From Xanthostigma xanthostigma (Eukaryota > Arthropoda > Insecta > Raphidioptera > Raphidiidae): 64,000 bases of DNA. The notes beneath the pieces were generated by a model, which worked only from the letters and a program-made list of their open reading frames with translations, made no database searches and was not told the DNA's origin. Within the stretch, counting starts at the first letter, position 1. Every line of letters begins with the position of its first letter. Positions 35,981 to 46,744 of the stretch are shown here, one piece after another. The stretch lies in contig OY754469.1 of assembly GCA_963575645.1 (NCBI GenBank), forward strand, positions 24,818,001 to 24,882,000, given 5' to 3'. Both the position numbers and the translations under genes were made by a program.

Positions 35981-37154
35981 TAATTTATATGGACGACCCA
36001 AACGCTTTCATTAAATAGACGCTCGACAACAGAATAGGGTGTATTCTAGGATAGCTACATGGGAAAACGGGTTTCGAAAATTTTTGTTTGTTTATACTGG
36101 TGTCACTAGTTTTAACTTCGCAGACACTTAAGATCAAGTTTTTTTTTCTATTGTCTTTAATCACCCTTTTCATACAATCGGTGCTCCTTTACAGTGCCAC
36201 GCGTAGACCACCTACGTGTCTATCAATTGGTACACGTACAAAGTAATTTTCTGGAACCTAACCCGCCTTATATTATAAAAAAAATCTAGTCACCAAAGTG
36301 CATATTTCATATTATGCTCGCGTTTAAAAATCGGTATTTTATCCGCATTAAGTAAAATGCGAGTTGAGATTATCTGAAATGTTCAAACAAACGGCGCACT
36401 GTTGCGTCTATGTTGAATCCTATGACACTGAAAGTAGACTAAACTTGCAACTGAAACTTGGGACAATTAATGTGTTATGTTGGCACTAATCTCTTCAAAT
36501 ACTTGCTACGTACAACTAGATACAGGACGCAGGAACTTTCGTGTCTCATTTACAGTTTAGGATAAGCTTGTTCGGATTGTGAAACTGCAAAGTAACTAAA
36601 AGTTATAATTAAACTTAAGGCTGATAACTCTTTAGAATCAGGAAATGTTAACGATAACAAACTTGGAGTTTCCTTCATCATTTAGAATCGGTTAAAAATA
36701 TTTTTTTTATTATTTTTTTTTGGCACTTACAAACTGAGTAAGTATTTGCGAGGATTTTTTATTAACGATTGTCGAGCAGCCGTGAATTTCTCCAAAAATT
36801 TGTATTCTGGTTCAAGTAACCTCAAATGTTCTTATTGTTTCGTGCAAAACCGAACACTCATGGAATGATGGAATCACTACGTGTACGTCCATCCGTCCGT
36901 CTGTCACAAGCGTTTTTTCTCTGAAACTATTTGGCATTTGGCACAGTGATAGAGTGTGGTGGTTCAAAAACAGATGTGAAGTATAGAAAGTTAAAATTTT
37001 ATTCTAGGGGTTAATTTCAGGAGGTAAACTGAGAAATGAAAACAAAAAACTTTTATTCAATGGCATCGTTGTAAACTGTAGGGTGTCAAATAAAAGCTTA
37101 TCGAATATGAATTCAACAATAAGTATATCTGATGTACCCACCGATTTTCCCTCT
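35981..37154. other. AT-rich intron stretch, no gene recognised
   Basis: A gtccgtctgtcacaagcg-type tract near 36895 suggests a decayed short retroelement-like repeat. There is no coding signal. Confidence 0.35.
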
Positions 37155-37495
37155 TTTTAACTTCCCGCTATTAAAAAAAATCTCGACGTTTTGAGGTCCT
37201 AGGAAGCTATTCTGACTATTTTGGCGATGATGTCCGTAGGGCTGTATTTGTGTGTGTGTATGTAAACGGAACGGAGTGTACGTTTGAAACGCGGTTTGTG
37301 GTATCTGACGTGACTGCAGAACATAGATTTCCTGAAAATTTAGAATGATTCGGCCCAATAAATTTTGAGAAATCTCAAAAACACAAGTTTCAAAAATATT
37401 TAGAAATTTGTTTTTTGGAATATTTTCTAAACTACTAAACTGATTAATTCCAAAATCTAATCAGCTCTTTTCGTCAAAAACTGCGTCGATTGCCG
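37155..37495 (-). repeat. TIR element G, partial copy
   Basis: The left boundary ttaacttcccgct matches the terminal repeat of the 62186-63455 element. The rest (gaccccaaaacgtcg-like, gccctacggacatc-like and tctaatcagctctt blocks) is the reverse complement of its right part. Only one end is present, joined directly to the half copy of family F. Confidence 0.7.
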
Positions 37496-37676
37496 CAAGG
37501 GGTTGGTGAGAGTCGACGGCAATTTTCAACAACATCACCGTGTTTGGAGGGGTTGCGAAACCCCAAACTGAAATTTTAATATCACCACCGTGTTCCGCAT
37601 CCACTAAAATGCGGGGGGGGGTATCTCGTTCCGGCTCAAAATGTCCTACATGTTCGTCCGACTCACACACGCTACT
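37496..37676. repeat. Foldback family F, half copy
   Basis: The blocks gacggcaattttcaacaaca, ggggttgcgaaacccc, tcgttccggctcaaaatg and the end tccgactcacacacgctac match the right arm of 28926-30180 in order. The opposite arm is missing. Confidence 0.75.
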
Positions 37677-38565
37677 ATTGATCTGAGTTATAAATTTAAG
37701 CAAAAATTAATGTAAAACGCAGGTGTTCTTAGCACAGATTTAACGAATATGTCATTGATCTTAATTAATTTGCGTTATATTAGTTACAAAAGCCCGAAAT
37801 GCAGCGCGAGTATTAGAGCCTTCAAAATAGCACGAAATGAATAACGTAACTTCGAGCGTGGATTGGTGGGCGAGGGATCAACCGATCGGAATGATTTTTT
37901 TTTTAAATACTGGAAATTGAGTCTACTTTAAATACTAAACTGTCGGTGGGAGTCTCAGATGCATTGGAAAGAGATGCGCGCGGAAAACTTTTGGCAAAGA
38001 ACTTGTAACTTTGGACACTAATAACTTTTTTCCAGTACATTGGAGAGTTTTACTTGATAGGCATTCAATTAAAGAGTAAATCCTGACGAGTCCAACGACC
38101 CCAGAACGATTGCTGTGGGATTATTAGAACGCGAGATATGAGCAATTGAAGAAAAAAACAGAGTCCAAGATGGCAGCGGACGGGGAAATTAGGAGAATGC
38201 GCAAATTCAGAGTTAAGGTCTCCATCGAAGACCCTTTCGAATGAGCATCAAAAGAAAAAATGTATCTGAAATTTTTGGGTCAATTCCTAAATGCACTGGG
38301 CTATACGCTTTAATTTTTAAATTTCAAAGCCTGGCAACCATGACTCTTGAATGGTTTTTCGCAGGCAACCGTATACTATCGTTTCGCACAGTAAATTGAT
38401 GGGCAGTTTTAAAAACTTCAATAAATTTCCTGCACGACCATTTCATGGTTTCTTGAGAAAAAAAAATTTTTTCGTTCTCAACATTAATTTGAAAAAAGAA
38501 CGCAAAAATGACTTTTTACGGTTTTTTAATATCTACCGCTTATTTGCAAATATTGATGGAAAGCG
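37677..38565. other. Intron stretch, no gene recognised
   Basis: It holds no recognisable protein or repeat boundary. A plus-strand 80-codon frame at 38351-38593 ends inside the neighbouring palindrome and is not credible. Confidence 0.35.
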
Positions 38566-39135
38566 TAATGTTCCCGCGTTTTTTACAGCTTAATGTCCCC
38601 TGAATAGCCCTGTAAATTTTCAAATTGATCTATCGAACCGTTTTTCCGGACCAATGGATCAAAATCTTAAGAAACAATTAAAGGAACAAAAATGTGTTAT
38701 TCCTAAACATTATGTAATCATCAACAAAATGACAAAAATAATTAATTTAAAATAAATAAAATTATGGTACGTAAAATCCGAATCATCTTAAAAGGAGTCA
38801 GTATTGTTTTTTGAAATTTTTTTACAAATTTTGTAAAAAAAAATCGATCGATTTTTTTAGAAATTTTTTTAGTCATTTTTTTTACAAAATTTGTAAAATA
38901 ATTCAGAAAACAATACTGGCTCATTTTTGAGACGATTATGCCTTTATGTACCATAATTTTATTTATCTTGAATTAATTGTTTTTGTTATTTTGTTGATGA
39001 TTACATAATGTTTAGGAATATTGCATTTTCGTTCCTTTACTTGTTTCTTAAGAAAAAACAGTTCCACAAAACAATTCGAAAATTTACAGGGCTATTTAGG
39101 GGACATTAAGCTGTAAAAAAACGCGGAAACATTAG
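38566..39135. mobile_element. 570-bp near-complete palindrome
   Basis: The arms (38566 to about 38845 and about 38855-39135) mirror each other throughout, with outer block cgttttttacagcttaatgt and inner block ttttacaaattttgtaaaa around tcgatcga. The arms differ by substitutions and a few indels. It is a foldback MITE without coding capacity. Confidence 0.8.
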
Positions 39136-39157
39136 GCTCCCCATCAATCCATCAATT

Positions 39158-39745
39158 GAGGGGTTGGGACTACCATCACTTGATTACAGACCTCGAATTT
39201 GTAAACAGCGACCTCGAAAACCCTCGACAGCCGATTTTTAAGTTAAAATATTATTTTTTACTTTTTTATTCATTGTGACGACTGGGGGTGGTTTTGAGGG
39301 GTTGGAACTACCCTTACTTGATTACAGACCTCGAATTCGTAATCAGCGACCTCGAAAACCCCCGTGAGACGATTTTTAAGACAAAATATTATTTTTTACT
39401 GTTTTTTTCATTACAGTGACGACTGGGGGTGGTTTTGAGGGGTTGGAACTACCCTTACTTGATTACAGACCTCGAATTCGTAATCAGCGACCTCGAAAAC
39501 CCCCAAGAGATGATTTTTAAGACAAAATATAATTTTCACTGTTTTTTTCATTACAGTGACGACTGGGGGTGGTTTTGAGGGGTTGGAACTACCCTCACTT
39601 GATTACAAACCTCGGATTCGTAATCAGCAACCTCGAAAGCCCCCGAGAGCCGATTTTTAAGGCAAAATTTTTATTTTTCAAAATTTTTTTCCACTGTTTC
39701 ACTGGGGGTGCTTTTGAGAGGGTTAAAACCACCCTATTTTTTTAC
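39158..39745. repeat. Satellite, just over four copies of a 140-bp unit
   Basis: Units begin gaggggttgg at 39158, 39296, 39437 and 39577, with a partial fifth near 39715. The spacing is 138-141 bp. Each contains attacagacctcgaattcgt and cagcgacctcgaaaaccc. It starts 23 bp after the palindrome at 38566-39135. Confidence 0.9.
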
Positions 39746-40261
39746 ATTTTCGGAGTGAGGCGGAGGTTAGTGATGATGAATGCAATGCACATATCCAAGA
39801 CGAGACTGCAAGTGTCAAGTCAAGGTGCTTGTTACAATTGCAATTTACAGTAACACTTCGATTATCAAGTATTAGTGGCTTGAATGAAGTACTTTTAATT
39901 TTTTGGGGCAATCATGTCTGTAGCACGGAATAAAACATATCTTTTCTCAGTTAGGTCTTACGATAGTAACATAGCTTGTTAATAATGTAGTTTATTCAAA
40001 TTGTTCCTCCATTAATTTAACAATTAATTGTTATTTTTAATAACATATGAAATGTTTGTTTTAGAAAATAAAAATGTTTAAATAGAATTCTTGAAAATGA
40101 CATGTACCTACCTATACTTCATTCTGATTACTATATTTGTATACGGCACTGGTCCACTCGCTCACCACATACTCTCGTCTCGTTTGGCTCCGCCTAGCTC
40201 CTGAGTAGGGATATTCAATGTCGACCGGAAAAGTCCAAATAATATTCGACTGAAAAATTTC
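39746..40261. other. Intron stretch, no gene recognised
   Basis: AT-rich sequence with no recognised feature. Confidence 0.3.
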
Positions 40262-41052
40262 ACCTATCTACGGGATATACTTCCGAATACCGCATATGCC
40301 CGATTTGACTGAAAATTGGTATACTTATGTTTTTTGATGTGCTGATGACGAATCTGACTGAAAATTATCGCAAATGCTTAGTTTTCGAGATATCGCGTCT
40401 CGAAAGTCGAAAAATCGAGTTTTGAGTTTCATCGATTTTCGTAAAGTAAAAGTGATTTCTTATGGATTTGACCACGAGAAACACGAAAAAAATAATTAAA
40501 ACATTCCTATTTGCTTGCTTTTTGACATGTTATGTTTCGAAAGTCAACTCAATTATCGATCGTTTCTCGTACAAGGGTCTGCAAGTACTAACTAAAATTT
40601 ATCGTTCACCCCGGAATTACAATTCGCATACCCCTTTATCGTTTTTTTTAAAACTGCTCCTTTGCTCCTTCCCGTTTCACTGCGAGACAATTCGCATACC
40701 TCTTTATCATGTATCGAAAGCGACTGAAAAAAAAAACACTTGTATACCAAATTTCAGTCAAATCGGAAGTACAGCCAAGTTCGATATCTCGATAAGCACG
40801 CAAATAGGAATTTTTTAATTATTTTTTTCGTGTTTCTCGTGGTCAAATCCATAAGAAATATCTTTTACTTTACGAAAATCGATGAAACTCAAAACTCGAT
40901 TTTTCGACATTCGAGACGCGATATCTCGAAAACTAAGCATTTGCAGTAATTTTCACTGTCGGATCGTCATCAGCACACCAAAAAACATAAGTATACCAAT
41001 TTTCAGTCAAATCGAGCATATGCAGTATTTGGAAGTACAGGCCATCTACGTC
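40262..41052. mobile_element. 790-bp foldback element
   Basis: The left arm (40262-40520) and right arm (40800-41052) share mirrored blocks such as ttttcgagatatcgcgtctc, cgattttcgtaaagtaaaag and ttggtatacttatgtttttt. The spacer of about 280 bp itself contains two copies of caattcgcataccyctttatc. A plus-strand 118-codon frame spans an arm and the spacer and is an effect of low stop density. Confidence 0.75.
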
Positions 41053-42193
41053 TCGTAAATTATGCCGAAAGACTAGATGATATATAAAATGTGGTAGCCT
41101 CAATTCTTGTTCGATCCAGTTGCAACAGATGGAAGCAGTCTGAGAGGTACTGACAGTTTATTTCAATTCTTCAATTAATACTAGGGGGCTTTCTATAATG
41201 TTGCATTCAATAATCTAACGATACAATAATGTGTTCAGGGTTCCATTTGGAAATGAATGTCGTGATTGAGAATTGTGATGCAGAATGCGTTAACAGAGAG
41301 CATCGCATGCAATGCTCTCTGCGAGGCGAGGCCGACTGCAATCGGGGTCGCTTAGATCGCACTGAGCTAGATTTCAAGCGCAAAACTTTTGCAAACTGAG
41401 CTGTGATATAGGAATTATTTTAGCATTTAAATTTTCTTGTAAAAAATATAGATAGGTTTTATAGTAGGAATTTAAACAGCGAAAGTATTTTTGAAATCAG
41501 TTCAGTATTTTCTGAGTTGAGCATTAATCTACATAAAAAAAAATTAAATCTTTTTATAAGAGTATATAGATTTGAGGTACTATTAGAAGTAGGAATCTAT
41601 CGTTCATATGTTGGACACTTAATATGTTTTAGTCTTAAATCTGAACCTATACAAGACCATGAGGTTTATTACTTTATAGTTGTCAGATTTGAGGTGTCAT
41701 CAGTCATCACGCTTCACCTCTTATTTCACTTCCAAATGTTGGCGTCACAAACATAATACTATATTTCAATTTTATATCCGGCTAAAAACCAGTATTTTTG
41801 TTATTCTTATTGAATATTATTTTTCTATAGATTATGAACGTAAAAATAAGGTATACTACGTAGAACATCTTATTGGAAATAAATACTAAGGAAAGAACGT
41901 TTTAAAATTTACTAATCTGAATTTTTATTACAACCCACACTATTTGTTTTTTATTTTTCCAAATTGTGTTTACTCCACTAAATAAAGAGAATAAGAATAT
42001 AACAAACTTGAAATTTCAGTTGTGTAAGTACCTACATAAATTGACACCTAAAACTGTGCGTTTAACTTACTGGTTAAATTAGGTTTCAAGTCTGACTTGT
42101 CTGAGGAGAATTCATTATTTCATATTTTTGACACATCTGGCAGTCACTCTATTAATATCGATACTATTCTTCCATACACCAACGATCAACATA
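41053..42193. other. Intron stretch, no gene recognised
   Basis: A short GC-richer patch with agagagcatcgcatgcaatgctctctgc (about 41295-41322) forms a small hairpin. Otherwise nothing is recognised. Confidence 0.35.
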
Positions 42194-42201
42194 GGGTCGC
42201 C

Positions 42202-42749
42202 TAGACATGGGAAAAGTCGTTACTATGAGATCACAGTGACTGTTATTCCGGTTACACAAAAATCACAGTGAAAAATCACCGTGACTTTGTCACGTCGATC
42301 ACTCACATCACAAGCCCGCACGGCCTGACGTCACAACGGCGTTGATTGCCTACTCCGTTCATGTTTGACTTTGAGCGACAGTGAGTACTGAGTAGTGACT
42401 GCGGTGACATGGAACGACATACGTTACTTTGAAACGTAGATCTATTGGAACTTGGAGCGAGCGTCGTGACTGCGGTGACATGAAACGACATACGTTACTT
42501 TGGAACGTAGATCTATTGAAACTTGAAGCGACCGTCGTGACTGCGGTGACATGAAACGACATACGTTACTTTGGAACGTAGATATCTCGTCAGATCATAG
42601 TGTCATGTTTGAGCGACAGTGACTGCGGTGACATGGAACGACATACGTTACTTTGGAACGTAGATATCTCTTGTCAGATCACAGTGATTATTTTAGACGG
42701 CTTGTCACAGTGATTTTTTCATCGTGAAGTTATTTTTTTCCCAACTCTA
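42202..42749. mobile_element. 548-bp non-autonomous hAT element
   Basis: The ends TAGACATGGGAAAA and, inverted, TAGAGTTGGGAAAA are bounded by the identical octamer GGGTCGCC (42194-42201 and 42750-42757), a perfect 8-bp hAT-type target duplication. The interior carries four tandem units containing gtgactgcggtgacatg and catacgttactttggaacgt, starting at 42395, 42466, 42537 and 42619, plus several tcacagtga words. There is no transposase. Confidence 0.85.
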
Positions 42750-42757
42750 GGGTCGCC

Positions 42758-43990
42758 CCATGCATCAAAAATTGAGAATTATGAACAGTGCAGACGTAAA
42801 CAAATAATGTAAACTAACTTTTTTGTCCATAAATACTTTCTCTTATTTACAGACTTGAATTATTAAAGAACTGTTTTTATTTTAAGGATTGAGTATAAAC
42901 CGCCATAAACAGAAAACTGATCATACTTTTTTATCTATAGAAAGAGATGTATCAAAGTTATGTTCGTCTCGGTTCGAAGAGATCAGTGGGCGTGACTCAG
43001 ACATCGTAGAATCACACGTCATGTTGCAAGTTTCGTGCGCCATGTATTATATCGGAGGATGATGACTAATCTAACGATACCTCATTTATATGAATCGGTC
43101 TATCTGTGCCAGCTCTAAAACATTACATTCGGACATTATCTCCTAGATGTGCCTGTGCCGTAGTCGGGTAAAAAACACAATACTTTCTTTTGACTTTTCC
43201 AATGCGGGTAAAAAAGAACACACGCAATGGGTCCGTTTCTATTTTATATATTTTTATGGATGATGGTGTTTTCTGGACATTTAGACTTTAGAGATATTAT
43301 GACAGAGAAGTTTGAATGGCTATATACTCGTATAAAACGTATTTTGTATGTATAGTTTTAACGTGTGAAACTTTCCCCTACGTGTCGTCGCCGCAAGTCA
43401 CGGTCATGACAACGTAGTGGTGTAAATATTATGAACTATTTCCTTTCTTGTGTCAAAGCACAACAATAACAGAATCACTTCTGTGAAGAAACATAAAAAC
43501 GAATGGCGCGGAGACCTACCGAACAGACAGACTGGATGTGTAGAATGTAGATAAAAACATATGTTCGTGCATTACTCTCGCAGGATCACCGCATATATAT
43601 TAATATTATGTTACAAGTGTTGCCAAACATATTATTCAAAGGATCAAAGATCACGATCAAAATGGAGATAATTACACAATACTGTCTTTTTGTATTAGAA
43701 ATTAAAAAAATAAAAATATATATATTTATGGGCATTTAGAAAATTTGTGGTATAATATATCAATGCCCGATTACTTATCAATATTTAAATATATTCAATC
43801 ATAGTATATTATTTTTTCAGTCTCTATTTGATTTTATAACAACGGAGATTTTGCTGAAAATTGTCAAGGGTGGTTTCTCTTTTAACATACTAAAAATCCA
43901 GCCTTCACTCCGATTTAAATTTTTATGGGGGCAAAACTACCCCCAAAAATGTTTTATTTTTTGCAAGAATCTTAAGGACTATTTATGTTA
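42758..43990. other. Intron stretch, no gene recognised
   Basis: The ccgtagtcgggtaaaaaac tail near 43159-43180 resembles the end of the repeat at 54830-54985. No coding signal. Confidence 0.35.
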
Positions 43991-45285
43991 GAGGGTGGTT
44001 TGAAAAGTTCGTGACTTTTAAAGGAAAACATCAGTTTTTCAACAAAAAATCATTTTATTTTTCTACATAATCTCCTTTTAGCTCGATACACTTAGTCCAT
44101 CGTGTTTCTAATTTTTTTATTCCTTCTAAATAATAAGATTTCTCAAGACCCTCAAAATAAGCGTTTGTTTCCGCGATGACCTCTTCATTCGACCCGAATC
44201 TTTTACCGCCAAGTCATTTCTTCAGGTTTTGGAAACAGGAAATAATCAGAGGGGGCTAAATCCGGAGAATAAGGTGGGTGGCGTAGCAGTTCGTAGCCCA
44301 ATTGATGAAATTTTGCCATGGTGACTACACACGTACGAACGCGTGCATTGTCCTGATGGAACAACACTTTTTTCTTTGCTAAATGCGGTCGTTTATCTTT
44401 TAAATCAGTGTCAAATCTATCCAGCAGCTCTGAATAATATTTGCCGTTGATAGTTTTGCCTTTTTCAAGGTAATCTATATGAATTACACCGTGTGAATCC
44501 CAGAATACTGTGGCCATGACTTTGTTAGCCGACAGACCCATCTTAGGCTTCTTCGATGCACGTTCATCTGTAGAAACCCACTGTTTCGACTGTTGCTTGG
44601 TCTCTGGTGTGGCGTGATGGATCCATATCTCATCTACGGTAAAGAAACGGCGCAAAAATTCGTTTGGATTGCGGCTGTACATCTCCAATAACTCCTTTGA
44701 ACTGGTCACACGGTATTGTTTATGGTCGATCGTGAGCAATCGCGGCACCCATCGTGCCGACAACTTTCTCATGTCCAAATATTCATGCAAAATGTGATGC
44801 ATCCGTTCAGTTGAGAAGTTTTCAGCCTCAGCCAACTCCCGCACTTTCAATCTTCGATCATCTAAAATCATTCCGTGGGTTTTGTCAACGACTTCTGGCG
44901 TAACGACTTCTTTTGGGCGACCTGAACGTTCGGCGTCACTTGTACTGCTGCGGCCACAACGGAACTCAGTAAACCACTTTTTAACCATTGAAATCGACTG
45001 TGCAGAGTCCCCATAGTATTTATCTAGCTTCTCCTTAGTATCCTTAACGGATTTTTTGCGCAAAAAGTAATGTTTAATCAGCACACGAAATTCACTTTTT
45101 TTCCATTTTTGTGAATATTAACGAGGTTAGCTGCTTTCAATGGCTGTCAAACATAAACTAAACGTCATAGCTTGCCCAAAATTTGACAGTTATCTACCAA
45201 TAGATGGCACTTGACAGAAACAGTGTCGATATTACAGTTACTGCGCGGGAAATTCAAAAAGTCACGGACTTATCAAACCACCTTC
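43991..45285 (-). mobile_element. Full-length mariner element, inactive
   Basis: The 1,295-bp element has terminal inverted repeats of about 30 bp: gagggtggtttgaaaagttc at the left and, inverted, gaaggtggtttgataagtcc at the right. TA precedes the left end. The right flank is CA, which one substitution would derive from TA. Length, ends and the single transposase frame are those of a standard mariner. The transposase is broken (see 44055-45106), so it could move only with outside help. Confidence 0.9.
44055..45106 (-). pseudogene. Mariner transposase, two frameshifts and a stop
   Basis: The main open part (45084-44203) encodes about 293 residues: an N-terminal paired helix-turn-helix region (ERSGRPKEV, then LAEAENFSTERMHHILHEYL), WVPRLL, and a complete DD34D triad at D151 (FTVDEIWIHH), D245 (LFHQDNARV) and D280 (YSPDLAPSDYF). 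The true start is at 45106-45104, in another frame. One extra base in the run of A's after MEKK shifts the first codons out of frame. Near 44235-44210 a second frameshift moves the C-terminus into another frame, where a Trp codon of the usual WLGGKRF-type motif has become TGA (44214-44216). The remaining C-terminal part (FGSNEEVIAETNAYFEG onward) is readable to a stop at 44057-44055. The transposase is therefore non-functional, though only slightly decayed. Confidence 0.9.
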
Positions 45286-45645
45286 CAAACGTAGTAGATG
45301 TAGCAATATGTTATGGCCTATCAATAGATGCCGCCAAGAGTTCTGTTTATATAGTGCTTGCAAAATTCAGTGTTTTAAATACATTTGATACAATCGCATA
45401 TTAAAATCTCCACTCAATGGTGTAAATTTGCTGATTATGACGGAAGTAAAAAATTTAGGTCTAGCACTCGACGACGATTTATCTTTTCAACTATGTTTAC
45501 AGACCATATTGAAAAATACCTATATAATAAGCTTAGACAGTAATTGTATTCTTGTAAATTTTCACATCTCGCTTTAATTACTGAGATGTTGTTTATAAGA
45601 GCATACACAGAATACAGACATTACAAAATATACAAATGCCTGCTT
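45286..45645. other. Short stretch between mariner and hAT elements
   Basis: A 'gctgattatgacggaagtaaaaaatttaggtctagcactcgacgacgatttatc' patch (45430-45482) reads on the plus strand as VKNLGLALDDDLSF. This resembles the VKNLGV.LD..L.F block after the catalytic core of Jockey/I-type LINE reverse transcriptases. It is a short fragment. The upstream reading around 45300-45365 (VVDVAICYGLSIDAAKSSVYIVLAK) may belong to the same relic. Confidence 0.45.
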
Positions 45646-46736
45646 CAGTGGCGTAGCTAGGTAACCAAGGGCCCTGGGGCAAATAAAAAAATGGGGCCCC
45701 ACTGCTATCTAAACTGGTTAGGTTTTATCAAGTAAAAATATTAAATATACAAATACTTTAAAAATGCTAAGCTAACTTTATCATCGATGATAAAGCTCTT
45801 ATTGATATGATCAGCTCTTTTTTGTGCATTGCAGGGCAGGTAATAAAAATATTAAACAGTAACAACATAAATTACAATTAATACTTGGTGTAGATTTGGG
45901 CAATAAAACGAAATAGAAAAGATTCAAGGGTTTATTATATAAAAGTCGGACCGACCAACTGACAAAATAACAATTATATTTACAATCTTTTTCTAGCTTT
46001 AGTTTTTGCAAAAGTATCAATGACTTCGGTTAAATTCAGGCTTGATGCGGACATCAATATACGTGGTACTAAAATTTTTAGTACCACTCATATTGATGTC
46101 CGTCACGTCAATAAATCGTGTCAAATCTATACATTTAGAAAACTAAAATTATGGACAAAAAGAAGAAACCCAGTGGTACATTTAAACGCAAACAACGCCA
46201 AGAAAGAGAAGAGAGTAAACAAAAATTGCCCAAAATTGACAAGTTTTTTAGTCAGCCTTCTGCAAGTATTTCTGGATAAAATATTTCTATTGATAGTGAC
46301 TCAAATAATGTGGTAAAATCAAATAAAATTGAACCACTATATTGACCAGTACTAAAAAGTTTATTGACATTAGCTTACTTACTCCTGATACAGCATTAAT
46401 TTTTTAACCGTTCTCAAAAAAAAATCTTGACTCGAATTCACAATAAAACGCATATCGATGAATAATAAAACGCACATATCGCTATCCGTCAAATTGACAA
46501 CATTGCCAACCCACAGAAAGAATTTAGGGGAATTCCCTGGGTATAACTTTCGAATTTCTCTCAACTGAGTTGCCATGATTAAAGTCGGGTTGCAACCTGT
46601 CATATTTATTTTGAAAATAGGAGAAATTTTCAAAAGTTCAGTTCTATCGAGATTTTCTGGTAAGGATTCGAGGGCCCCTTGAGTTTGAGGGCCCCGGGGC
46701 ACTGCCCCGCCTAGCCCCTGGGTAGCTACGCCACTG
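45646..46736 (+). mobile_element. 1.09-kb hAT element with perfect target duplication
   Basis: The ends CAGTGGCGTAGCTAGG and, inverted, CAGTGGCGTAGCTACC are flanked by identical GCCTGCTT octamers (45638-45645 and 46737-46744). The terminal regions carry ggggccc words. A plus-strand fragment (46151-46279) is the only transposase trace. A 58-bp inverted repeat lies at 46047-46104. It is an internally deleted hAT element of the type related to ZMYM1/TTF-finger transposases. Confidence 0.9.
46151..46279 (+). pseudogene. N-terminal remnant of a hAT transposase
   Basis: The frame starts MDKKKKPSGTFKRKQRQ, continues to KLPKIDKFFSQP and stops after 42 residues. A lysine/arginine-rich start followed by K(L/I)PKI-x-x-FF is the usual beginning of ZMYM1-like hAT transposases, just upstream of the TTF/BED-like finger. 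Everything downstream (finger, catalytic core, dimerisation domain) is deleted. Confidence 0.6.
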
Positions 46737-46744
46737 GCCTGCTT

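Noticed and set aside
39158-39745. Possible CRISPR-like array (regular repeats near 140 bp)
   Set aside because: The units are contiguous satellite copies without short repeat/variable spacer structure, and the DNA is eukaryotic.
40462-40818. 118-codon plus-strand frame
   Set aside because: It runs from one arm through the spacer of a foldback element into the other arm; the frame has no conserved features.
42303-42562. Two minus-strand frames with repeated MSFHVTAVTT-like starts
   Set aside because: They are translations of the 71-bp tandem units inside the hAT element, not a repeat protein.
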